DNA of 64,000 nt from assembly GCF_011602365.1 (NCBI RefSeq), contig NZ_JAAONZ010000011.1, positions 1 to 64,000 of the forward strand, written 5' to 3'. The stretch is from Pseudomaricurvus hydrocarbonicus (lineage in GTDB: Bacteria > Pseudomonadota > Gammaproteobacteria > Pseudomonadales > Cellvibrionaceae). The notes beneath the pieces were generated by a model, which was not told the origin of the DNA, did no database searches, and saw only the letters and a program-made list of their open reading frames with translations. This document shows, one piece after another, positions 8,453-16,346 of this stretch (position 1 is the first letter of the stretch; every line of letters starts with the position of its first letter). The position numbers and the translations under genes are program-made.

Positions 8453-10030
8453 TCACAGAAACATTTCAGGATGCTTATTCATCCAAGGCTGGATTTCGCT
8501 GAACGTCTGTGCGGCTGCCATCACTCGTGTGTCGGCAAAACGCGGACCAATAATCTGCAGACCGATAGGCAATCCATCAATAAACCCACAAGGCACAGAA
8601 ATAGCAGGCAAGCCAAGCACATTACAGATGTAGGTGTAGGGTGTGCCCATACGAGTCGCGTAATGTGAATCGGTGTAAGGTTGATCCCACTCACCCTCAG
8701 GAACTTTGGGAGCCACCAATCCCATGGTGGGTGTACAAATCAGATCATGCTTGGCAAAAATATTATCAATCCAACGCTGCAGATCAGCGCGTTTTTCCAT
8801 CGCCGCCATCTGTTGTTCAAAGTTGACTTTCCCCATCTTTGAGAATTGTGTCAGCATGTGTTGGTTGGGTGGTGTTAACTGTTGAAATTGTTCATCCGTA
8901 AAATGGCCATGACGATCATAAGCGAAGCGATTCACCGTCATAAACACTTCCCAGGCTTTATCTTCGTCCAGCACAATCGTGGGATTGTCAACACGAGCAC
9001 CCGCGTCTTCAAACCGGTGAACCGCCTTGGCAACGGCTTGGCTTACTCTGGGATCCACATCCAATTTGGCATGCCCCCAGTCTTTACTCCAGGCAATACG
9101 GAGTCCTTTAACACCATCGTGTAAATGACCGAGAAAGTCCGGCGCAGGCCGCTCGATGGCGCTGGGGTCGCGGGGATCCATCCCCGACAAGGCCTGAATA
9201 ATCAACGCAGAATCACGCACATCGATGGTCATGGGGCCCGCAGAAGCCATTTGGACAGAATGCGGCTCACGAGCGGGGATACGACCGGCGCTGGGCTGGA
9301 ATCCAACTACGCCATTATACGCCGCGGGGATACGAGTCGAGCCACCGCCATCACTGCCAATCGCGTATGGAGACATCCCCGCGGCCACTGCTGCACCGGA
9401 ACCGCCACTGGATGCGCCCGTGATGTGATTCGTGTTCCAGGGGTTACGACATTCACCGGCCAGCAGCGTTTTCGTACGGGGAAAGCTGGCAAACTCGGAC
9501 GTTTGCGATTTTCCCAGAATAACGGCACCGGCTTTACGCAGGCGTTCAACCAGAAGCTCATCGACCTGAGGAATGTTATCTTTAAACACCATACAACCGC
9601 GAGTGGTCCGCATACCCTTCGTCATGTAAAGATCTTTAATGGGTATGGGTAGTCCGTGCAACGGACCGAGCGCTTCACCTCTCATGATCGCTTTCTCAGC
9701 CATCTGTGCCTCTTTGAGTGTGTATTGCTCATCCACAGTGATATAGGCGTGCAGTAACGGATCCAGCTTCTCGATGCGTTTCAGAAAATGCAGAGCCACT
9801 TCAGTGGGTGACAGCTGCTTATTCACCATCATCTCACGCACCTTCCAGCCGGGCATCCAGTTCAGCTCATCATCACTGCTCACCTTAAGCGTACTGGCGA
9901 AACCCGGTATCGCGGGCACCATAGCCGCTGATACCACCAGCCCTTTAATAAAGTTGCGACGGGCTACAGGTGTTTGGGCTTCAGGTGTTTGCGGTAAATC
10001 TTTTGGCTCTTGTGATTCTTGATGATTCAT
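8453..10030 (-). CDS. Tat-exported amidase (amidase signature family)
   Basis: 525 residues from the ATG at 10030, chosen because GAGGG lies at a good distance upstream; the frame stays open to 10087. The N-terminus carries a twin-arginine signal (RRNFIKG near 24, then a hydrophobic AAMVPAIPGFAS), so the enzyme is probably exported folded. The Ser-cisSer-Lys catalytic set is visible: Lys near 132 (PIPIKD), Ser near 207 (GASSGGSGAAVAAG) and nucleophile Ser near 231 (GGGSTRIPAA). Family members hydrolyse amides, including acyl-amino acids and cyclic oligoamides. In this context removal of an amide-linked group, such as an amino acid conjugated to a carboxylate, is an attractive guess. It is divergent from a TetR gene. 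Confidence 0.9.
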   Translation of the reverse strand: MNHQESQEPKDLPQTPEAQTPVARRNFIKGLVVSAAMVPAIPGFASTLKVSSDDELNWMPGWKVREMMVNKQLSPTEVALHFLKRIEKLDPLLHAYITVDEQYTLKEAQMAEKAIMRGEALGPLHGLPIPIKDLYMTKGMRTTRGCMVFKDNIPQVDELLVERLRKAGAVILGKSQTSEFASFPRTKTLLAGECRNPWNTNHITGASSGGSGAAVAAGMSPYAIGSDGGGSTRIPAAYNGVVGFQPSAGRIPAREPHSVQMASAGPMTIDVRDSALIIQALSGMDPRDPSAIERPAPDFLGHLHDGVKGLRIAWSKDWGHAKLDVDPRVSQAVAKAVHRFEDAGARVDNPTIVLDEDKAWEVFMTVNRFAYDRHGHFTDEQFQQLTPPNQHMLTQFSKMGKVNFEQQMAAMEKRADLQRWIDNIFAKHDLICTPTMGLVAPKVPEGEWDQPYTDSHYATRMGTPYTYICNVLGLPAISVPCGFIDGLPIGLQIIGPRFADTRVMAAAQTFSEIQPWMNKHPEMFL

Positions 10031-10144
10031 AAAACTACCCTCACTAATGACCAGCGAAATGGATGTACTGCCTGTCACAGGCTTCAATTCTGGGTGTCGG
10101 CCGGAGCATCTGATCTGTTACAGGCCATCACTCTCAGCTCAATA

Positions 10145-10185
10145 CGATACGATACCGTTTCGAATAGTATGTGATAAACTGGTAC
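10145..10185. promoter_or_regulatory. Possible operator between the amidase and TetR genes
   Basis: Around 10145-10175 overlapping ATAC and GTAT half-sites (ATACGATACCGTTTCG, then AATAGTATG) form an imperfect inverted arrangement in the divergent promoter region. Placement fits TetR autoregulation; symmetry is weak. Confidence 0.35.
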
Positions 10186-10262
10186 CAGACAAGCAAAAAG
10201 CGCCAGACCAGCTAGTGGGTGTGGTTCTGCATAAACAACATCACAGAGATAACACTGTCCTT

Positions 10263-10904
10263 ATGCCCAGATCCCCACGTCAGCCCTCATTGAATAAAAA
10301 ACAAAAATCGCCAGTACAGTTTTCCCGGGAGCGACTGGAAGTCCTGATGGACGCTGCCAAAGCGATTTTTTTGGAAAAAGGATTAACTGGCGCCTCCATC
10401 GATCAAATATCGGTCTCATCAAGGGTCAGCAAAAGCACCATTTATCGCCACTTTCGCTCCAAGGAACTACTGTTTGAAGCCGTGGCTTTAAAAATTGCGG
10501 AACAGCAAGCCCAAGCCATTGCGACGTTTGAACTGGATATCGAGAACCCCGCAGACACCTTACGTCAGTTCGCCCACCACATTTACCGTGTCGACAGTCG
10601 CCCTGAATTTCTTGAAACACTGCGTATCAACATTTCAGAAGCCGGACGTTATCCCGCCATGTCCAAGAGCATATGGGGACAGGCTCGACTGGAAGTGCTA
10701 AAAGATTTAATAGCGTTTTTTGATCAACTTATTGCAAGAGGAAAAATGCAGCACCCTGACAGTGGCCTCGCAGCCAACACCTTTTACATGCTGGCTCGAG
10801 GAAATTTGCGCCCCTTATTGTCAGTGAGCAGCAATCCCGACGATGAACTGAAGAAAGTTGATATAGACATCAATATCTTTTTGAAAGGCTGTGAAATAAC
10901 TTAA
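10263..10904 (+). CDS. TetR/AcrR family transcriptional regulator
   Basis: 213 residues from the ATG at 10263; the frame is open further upstream to 10047, but that part reads through the divergent promoter and does not look like protein. The helix-turn-helix is clear at about residues 20-70 (MDAAKAIFLEKGLTGASIDQ, then SVSSRVSKSTIYRHFRSKE). The C-terminal part resembles the AefR-type TetR_C domain (EFLETLRINISEAGRYP). It is divergent from the Tat amidase gene and most likely represses it and itself. Nothing follows for almost 490 bases, so it is probably monocistronic. Confidence 0.85.
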   Translation: MPRSPRQPSLNKKQKSPVQFSRERLEVLMDAAKAIFLEKGLTGASIDQISVSSRVSKSTIYRHFRSKELLFEAVALKIAEQQAQAIATFELDIENPADTLRQFAHHIYRVDSRPEFLETLRINISEAGRYPAMSKSIWGQARLEVLKDLIAFFDQLIARGKMQHPDSGLAANTFYMLARGNLRPLLSVSSNPDDELKKVDIDINIFLKGCEIT

Positions 10905-11389
10905 AACGTCATCCACCTAATGTAAATGTTTCTATAAGCAATTTATTTAATTTTATTTAAATAATTGATCACATTGACAATGTCTCGAGGAGCATTTCAA
11001 GGTCAGCGATCGCTCTGACCAGTGAGTCAAATTCATCAGCAAGCTGACTCTACCCTACCCGAAGCCTACCAAAGGCGTCGAAGTGTTTATCCCTTGAATG
11101 TATCTTTTGAAAGCAATGTCAGTCGTTGTGAAGCAAGTGACTATAGCTTCGGATATGTACACTCCATATAACTAACACTATGATAACTATAATATAATTA
11201 TTATCTTCAGTATTAAGCATAAATGAACTATTTACTTTAAATTCCTGCCTTTTATCTACAAGACTAACATGGCCCCATAGACTCTTAATCTTAAATAGCT
11301 TTAAATAATAACTAACTATGTGTTATTTTTAGTCTGAGTTGAATACTAAAAATCGCGTCGATCTAATAATGATGATAATAGGAACACCA
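10905..11389. other. Intergenic region with a candidate regulon site
   Basis: No gene is supported in these 485 bases. The right third is very AT-rich. ACTATGTGTTA at 11315-11325 matches a core found before the acyl-CoA ligase at 29 kb and lies about 65 bases before the MaoC-like start at 11390. Confidence 0.5.
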
Positions 11390-12295
11390 ATGACTTACTC
11401 GGACAATACTCAAGCAGAATCTGAATTCCGTCTAGATTACGAGGCTGTAAAGAGCTGGCCCTTTCAACCACTCACAGAAACTTATACCCGCGAAGATGTC
11501 ATTCAGTATGCCCATGGCATTGGTGTCGGTATGCCGGGGCCTCTCGCAGCCGAAGAAGAACACTTTTTGACTAAAACGGATGACCTGAAAGTACTTCCAA
11601 TGATGGCGGTCGTATTGAATCAGGGCAATATGTGGACCAAAGACCCCAAAACCGGCATTGACTGGACCAAAACCGTCCACGTTGAAGAATCCATTACCAT
11701 GAACGGGCTGCTGCCCCAAGAAGGTGAGTTAGTAGCAAACTATTGCGTCGAAGAAATCTATGACAAGGGCGCAGGAAAAGGCGCTCTCATGTACGAACGT
11801 AAGATTTTAAATCTATTGGGCGGTGCCAAGGATGGCAAACAAATAGCCTGCGTCAAAATCGCTACCTATCTGCGCAACAATGGTGGCTTCGGCGGAAGCG
11901 CTACCGGCAGTCCACGTCCGGCATCTATACCCGATGACCGCCCGGCCGATGCCGTAATTGAACTATCAACCCCAACAAGCGCAAACACCACCTACCATTT
12001 GGGAGAGGAGTTTCTGGAAGCGGTTAAATCGGAGCTGATGACAGAAAGCAAGCCAATGTTGCGAGGCGTGTGCTCTTTTGGCATTGCAGGTCGCGCGGTA
12101 TTAAAGCTGACTTGTGACAATGAGCCTGGCCGTCTGCGCCATTTGGGGCTGCGTTATATCTCACCGGTTTTTGCCGATGAAACTCTGCGCACCGAAGTGT
12201 GGTTTACCGAACCGGGTAAAGCTGTATTTCGGGTAAGTTGCGTTGAGCGAAACACTCTGGTGATGAACAACGGCGTCGTAGAATTTGAGCAATAA
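11390..12295 (+). CDS. MaoC-like double-hotdog protein lacking the hydratase active site
   Basis: 301 residues from ATG 11390, which has AGGA at a suitable distance; an upstream in-frame ATG at 11339 is less likely. The N-terminal hotdog (about 10-160) and the C-terminal hotdog aligned with hydratase 2 (about 190-300) match the two intact paralogs at 12388 and 50570, including CSFGIAGRA and LRYISPVFADETLRTEVW. Where those carry the hydratase-2 motif (GDxNPLHxDP), this protein reads YHLGEEFLEAVKSELMTE, about four residues shorter with neither the catalytic Asp nor His. It is therefore probably not a hydratase alone. It may be a structural partner of an active subunit, as in known MaoC heterodimers, or a binding protein. 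It converges with the active gene at 12388. Confidence 0.85.
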   Translation: MTYSDNTQAESEFRLDYEAVKSWPFQPLTETYTREDVIQYAHGIGVGMPGPLAAEEEHFLTKTDDLKVLPMMAVVLNQGNMWTKDPKTGIDWTKTVHVEESITMNGLLPQEGELVANYCVEEIYDKGAGKGALMYERKILNLLGGAKDGKQIACVKIATYLRNNGGFGGSATGSPRPASIPDDRPADAVIELSTPTSANTTYHLGEEFLEAVKSELMTESKPMLRGVCSFGIAGRAVLKLTCDNEPGRLRHLGLRYISPVFADETLRTEVWFTEPGKAVFRVSCVERNTLVMNNGVVEFEQ

Positions 12296-12301
12296 AAGAC
12301 A

Positions 12302-12323
12302 AAACCCCTCACCCGAGGGGTTT
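12302..12323. terminator. Bidirectional rho-independent terminator
   Basis: AAACCCCTC and GAGGGGTTT form a 9-bp stem with a 4-base loop between two convergent genes (stops at 12295 and 12388). The flanking A and T runs let it serve both strands. Confidence 0.85.
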
Positions 12324-12387
12324 ACATTCAAAAGCCAGATTCTCATCCCACCGCTGATTCAACACCCCTGACATCACAAAATACGTA

Positions 12388-13248
12388 TTAACCTCGGATG
12401 TCTACCCGACCATTATCAATAACTGTAACCTTCCGTACAGGCACACTCACACGAAATGCCGCACCTTTTGCATCCATCCAGATATCAGTTCGCAGTGTTT
12501 CCCCGGGAAAGCACGGCGCAGTAAAGCGAACATCAACCTCGGTCATGCGTGAAGGATCTCCCTCACACACGGTCTTTATCAGAGCCAGAGCAGCGACGCC
12601 CATAGTGCCCAGCCCTTGTAAAATTGGGCGATCGAAACCAGCTTTTTGCGCAATTTCGGGATCGGCATGCAGTGGATTCATATCACCATTCAGACGATAC
12701 AATAAAGCCATTTGCGGCGAAACCTCCCGCTCAACACTGAGATCCGCGGGTCGATCAGGAATCGCAAAAGGTGCGACCGGCTGATTACCAGAACCTCCCA
12801 TGCCGCCATCACCCCGACAGAACAACGTCTGCTCCATAGTCACCAACAACTCATCCGTTTCGGCGTCGAAGAGATTGCGCTCAAAAAACACCAACACACC
12901 CTTGCCTTCACCCTTGTCGATGACATCGCGAACCCGTCCTCGGCCAATGATTTTACCGGCGACAGGCAAGGATTTATGCAGCTTAACGCGCTGGCCCCCA
13001 TGCACAATTTCAACCCAGTCAAGACCACTGTTTTGTTCGCGGGGCCAAAATCCAGGATGTGCCAGTACCACGGCCATGGTTGGAATAGCCTGCAGGTTTT
13101 TTTCAAACACCAACCCAAGATCACAGGCATCCATCGGATCTGTGCCCGCCCCCAGACTTAACGCATAAAACATGGTGTCTTTTTCGCTATAGGTGCTTGA
13201 TACATCCGGCACCTCTAATTTCATTAAATCTTCGTAAGTCGTTGCCAT
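12388..13248 (-). CDS. MaoC-type enoyl-CoA hydratase 2 (double hotdog)
   Basis: 286 residues, the usual length for a stand-alone double-hotdog (R)-specific enoyl-CoA hydratase resembling the peroxisomal multifunctional enzyme domain. The hydratase-2 motif is intact: YRLNGDMNPLHADP with Asp near 189 and His near 194. It hydrates 2-enoyl-CoA, probably with bulky substrates, to 3-hydroxyacyl-CoA. It is the last gene of the minus-strand run that begins with the ACAD fusion at 18566 and includes two crotonases and a thiolase-like protein, so it likely serves the same side-chain oxidation. Compare the degenerate paralog at 11390, which converges on it. Confidence 0.9.
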   Translation of the reverse strand: MATTYEDLMKLEVPDVSSTYSEKDTMFYALSLGAGTDPMDACDLGLVFEKNLQAIPTMAVVLAHPGFWPREQNSGLDWVEIVHGGQRVKLHKSLPVAGKIIGRGRVRDVIDKGEGKGVLVFFERNLFDAETDELLVTMEQTLFCRGDGGMGGSGNQPVAPFAIPDRPADLSVEREVSPQMALLYRLNGDMNPLHADPEIAQKAGFDRPILQGLGTMGVAALALIKTVCEGDPSRMTEVDVRFTAPCFPGETLRTDIWMDAKGAAFRVSVPVRKVTVIDNGRVDIRG

Positions 13249-13337
13249 GATTAAGTTCCGCTAAATACGACCACCGTAACAGCGCTAATATTGCCTCTCA
13301 TATCTGGAAGTGAAGAGTGCCACCCACGTGGTTATAA

Positions 13338-14120
13338 TTAGTGCCCGGTAAACACGGGCGCCCGTCGCTCCCTGAAAGCCGCAACGCCCTCGTTGTGATC
13401 CTGACTCAGATAAAGTGCAGGCTGATGATCAACCTCAGTGCGCAAAACATCATCGAGAGTCACATCCCCCTTGGCGTAAGCCGCCTTTACCAGAGCTACC
13501 GGAATGGGTGCCGCAGCCGCCATTTGCTGCGCCAGAGCGATAGCTTCAGTCTCAGCACTTCCCGCAGCAACCCGCTGATCAACCATGCCCAACTGCTGAG
13601 CTTCGTCGATTTTTACCTGACGAGCGGTAAAAAATAATTGTTTGGCCTGAGCCACACCAACACGCTGGGGCAGACTCCACATTAAGCCCATATCCGGAAT
13701 TAGACCGACCTTATTAAAAACTGCACAAAAACTAGCGGTCTCGCTGGCAACCACGAAATCACTGGCCATCGCCAACGACAATCCCAATCCATAGGCAAAT
13801 CCTTCTACGGCACAAACCACAGGTTTGGGGCCACCGTTGAGTAAGCGTACGATTCGGTGTGCTCGTTCAATACGCAAACGTGAGCCCAGCATAGGACGAT
13901 CGGCTTGCATTTCGGAAACATCACCACCCGCACAAAAATGCTCACCGAGACCGGTCAATACAATGGCTCGGCAATCACTAGCACCAAAAGCAGCCTCCAA
14001 TGCATTAATTAATTCAATGACCATATTGGTAGACATCGCATTGCGATTACCGGGGTTGTCCAGCACCAATACGGTAACTTGATCCTGGTGAGTTATTTGA
14101 ATGTGTCCCGCCATAGGCAC
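13338..14120 (-). CDS. Enoyl-CoA hydratase/isomerase (crotonase fold, PaaG-like)
   Basis: 260 residues from GTG 14120; an ATG two codons later at 14114 is equally possible, and AGGAG lies upstream of both. Crotonase signatures: oxyanion-hole region HFCAGGDVSEM near 62 and the turn VEGFAYGLGLSLAMASD near 105. The usual first catalytic Glu (in GGGxELA) is Ser here. The second site reads NKVGLIPDMG, with an Asp after Pro as in PaaG-type isomerases. This suggests a 2,3-to-3,4 enoyl-CoA isomerase or a ring-directed enzyme rather than a classical hydratase. It lies between another crotonase and the MaoC gene in the same run. Confidence 0.88.
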   Translation of the reverse strand: MPMAGHIQITHQDQVTVLVLDNPGNRNAMSTNMVIELINALEAAFGASDCRAIVLTGLGEHFCAGGDVSEMQADRPMLGSRLRIERAHRIVRLLNGGPKPVVCAVEGFAYGLGLSLAMASDFVVASETASFCAVFNKVGLIPDMGLMWSLPQRVGVAQAKQLFFTARQVKIDEAQQLGMVDQRVAAGSAETEAIALAQQMAAAAPIPVALVKAAYAKGDVTLDDVLRTEVDHQPALYLSQDHNEGVAAFRERRAPVFTGH

Positions 14121-14215
14121 CTGACTCCTGTGAGCATGTATTTATACGCCAGTACTGACCAAATACTTTGGCACGGCTGCACTCTGCCGGAACAAGGTCT
14201 GATCAATCCCAAATA

Positions 14216-15016
14216 TTACTTACCCGTAAAGGCAGGTTTGCGACGCTCGCGGAATGCGTCAATCGCTTCCTGATGATCGCTGGTCTGGCCTGCAATATGC
14301 TCGTAAGCCATCCCGGCATCCATCATGCTGTGAGCCAATTGCTTTAATGGAATATTCACCACTTGCTTGGTCCAACGTACGGACTGAATCGGCATAGCGA
14401 GCAGACGCTCAGTATAAGCATCAACCGCAGCATCCAACTCTTCAGGCGCCACAGCTTTGTGAATCAAGCCCATCTCCTGCGCCTCTTTACCCTTGATGAC
14501 CTCACCCGTAAACAAGTAGTGTTTAGCTCGAGCGTAACCCATCAGTTGTGGCCAAATCACACTGCCGCCATCACCGGCCATCAATGCTACATTGTTATGC
14601 GGATCTCCAAACTTGGCAGTCTCGGTGGAGAAGGTAATGTCAGCCAGAAAGGACAGCGTGGTACCCAGACCAATTGCATCACCGTTTACTTTACAAATAA
14701 CCGGTTTTTCGCAATCCAATAGTGTAAACACAAAGCGCTTGGCCTCACGGATAGTGCGATGCATCAACTCTGGGTTGTCACGCAGTTTTTGCATATACTC
14801 CAGATCGCCACCTGCGGTAAAAGCGCGACCTGCGCCGGTCACTACAATAATTTCACTGTCCAAATCTTCCGCTGCATCAAAAAAAACACGGGATAATTCG
14901 CGGTGACCAGCTTCACTGAAGGCATTCAGTTTTTCCGGATTATTTAAAATAATATTGAGAACTTTGCCCTTGCGCTCAAATTTGAAAAACTCGTAACGAT
15001 CGAAAAAATCTGACAT
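14216..15016 (-). CDS. Enoyl-CoA hydratase/isomerase (crotonase fold)
   Basis: 266 residues; GGAG lies eight bases before the ATG. Crotonase signatures: GRAFTAGGDLEYMQ near 68 and VNGDAIGLGTTLSFLADI near 110, then HNNVALMAGDGGSVIWP. Both classical catalytic Glu positions are changed (Thr-Leu in the first, a Gly-Asp-Gly-Gly turn in the second), so hydratase activity is uncertain; isomerase or C-C hydrolase activity is possible within the family. It precedes the PaaG-like crotonase by about 95 bases on the same strand. The C-terminus (RERRKPAFTGK) is the normal family end. Confidence 0.88.
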   Translation of the reverse strand: MSDFFDRYEFFKFERKGKVLNIILNNPEKLNAFSEAGHRELSRVFFDAAEDLDSEIIVVTGAGRAFTAGGDLEYMQKLRDNPELMHRTIREAKRFVFTLLDCEKPVICKVNGDAIGLGTTLSFLADITFSTETAKFGDPHNNVALMAGDGGSVIWPQLMGYARAKHYLFTGEVIKGKEAQEMGLIHKAVAPEELDAAVDAYTERLLAMPIQSVRWTKQVVNIPLKQLAHSMMDAGMAYEHIAGQTSDHQEAIDAFRERRKPAFTGK

Positions 15017-15127
15017 AAAAAATTCTCCGTTAGGGTCGGCTGTGCCGGCTTTTATAAAATTATTTAAGGCTACGCGATTAAACTCAATGATCTAAAATCA
15101 GGTTATCTAAAACCAGGCCGTCTACAT

Positions 15128-16285
15128 TCAAACAGTCTCTCCGGTGCCAAGTACCAGCGTTGCCTGACTCGACAGGGTTCCACCGTTAGCATGGGATACC
15201 GCCAGCTGGGCGTTCTCTATTTGTCGCTTACCCGCTTGGCCGCGTAATTGCAGACAGTTTTCAACGATGGTAAACAAACCATACATACCCGGATGACAGC
15301 ATGACAATCCGCCACCATTGGTATTCACCGGCAGCACTCCACCTGGAGCAATTCGGCCGCCAGCCACAAATTCTCCGCCCTCGCCTTTGGCACAAAAGCC
15401 GAGGTCCTCTAGAAAAAGAATGGTATTGATGGTGAAAGCATCGTAGACATTGACGACGTTCATATCGCTGGGTTGGTAGCCCGATAGAGCAAACGCACGC
15501 TGACCGGACTCTGCCGCCGGAGTCACGGTCAAATCCTGCATCTGGTCAACACTGGAATGCCAGACCGCTGCCGCACCACCCAGCAAATAGACAGGTGTCG
15601 TAACCAGATCTTTGGCTCGATCTGCGCGAGTCATCACAATGGCCGCCGCACCGTCAGTAATCAGGCAGCAATCGGTTTTGACCAAGGGGTCAGAGATCAT
15701 GCGGGCATTCATGCAGTCTTCGATGGTCAGCTCGCCCTTGCCGTACATAAAAGCTTCCGGATTGAGGTTGGCCCAGCCCCTGGCGGCGACCGCCACTTCA
15801 GCCAACTGCTCGCGGGTGGTGCCATACTGATGCATGTGCCGGGCAGCTGCTAGCGCATAGGACGATAGCGGGTTCAGCGGTCGATAAGGTTTTTCATAGG
15901 GTGACGCCTGGCGCATGGATACCAGGCCACCAGCACCGGTACGCTGATTGCTGCCATAAATGATCAACGCCGTATCAATGTAACCCGCTTCCAGCATGAT
16001 CGCGGCAGTGATGGCGTGGGAAACAAACGCCGAACCACCCGTGCGATTATTGTCACTGAAACGCGGGCGAATCCCGAGATATTCCGCCGCCGATAAACCC
16101 GACAGCGCATCATCACCGGTACAGACAAACAGCGCATCTACGTCTGGTAGCGTCAGGTTAGCATCGGCCAGTGCCAGTTTGGCCGCATTGGCGGCCAAAT
16201 CCAAAGGACGATAATCCGGAGCCTCTCCCATCCCAAAGGTGGCAGTGCCAACTATAGCCGTTTTACCGCGTGGAAATATTTCCAT
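15128..16285 (-). CDS. Thiolase-fold lipid-transfer protein (SCP2-thiolase type) without nucleophilic Cys
   Basis: 385 residues with SCP2-type thiolase organisation. At the position of the acyl-accepting cysteine (normally NNxCxSG) it reads SDNNRTGGSAF, so the nucleophile is lost. The C-terminal GHPxGATG motif is replaced by GGGLSCCHPGMYGLF. Such Cys-less thiolase folds include Ltp2-type retro-aldolases that release a short-chain CoA from steroid side chains, usually with a DUF35 partner. A YDAFT motif is kept where Ltp2 enzymes have a catalytic Tyr. The true activity is inference. It follows the ACAD fusion at 18566 by about 60 bases. The DUF35 proteins at 28.3 and 34.5 kb are candidate partners. 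Confidence 0.82.
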   Translation of the reverse strand: MEIFPRGKTAIVGTATFGMGEAPDYRPLDLAANAAKLALADANLTLPDVDALFVCTGDDALSGLSAAEYLGIRPRFSDNNRTGGSAFVSHAITAAIMLEAGYIDTALIIYGSNQRTGAGGLVSMRQASPYEKPYRPLNPLSSYALAAARHMHQYGTTREQLAEVAVAARGWANLNPEAFMYGKGELTIEDCMNARMISDPLVKTDCCLITDGAAAIVMTRADRAKDLVTTPVYLLGGAAAVWHSSVDQMQDLTVTPAAESGQRAFALSGYQPSDMNVVNVYDAFTINTILFLEDLGFCAKGEGGEFVAGGRIAPGGVLPVNTNGGGLSCCHPGMYGLFTIVENCLQLRGQAGKRQIENAQLAVSHANGGTLSSQATLVLGTGETV

Positions 16286-16346
16286 AACCCATCCTGTTTA
16301 TTATTGCTGCTGGGACCCGCCGACCCAAATCTGTTTTTAAACTCGC

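Noticed and set aside
10047-10262. 72-residue N-terminal extension of the TetR protein
   Set aside because: It reads through the divergent promoter region; the DNA-binding domain begins normally after 10263.
12712-13168. Two overlapping plus-strand frames inside the MaoC gene
   Set aside because: Antisense shadows of a gene with an intact hydratase-2 motif.
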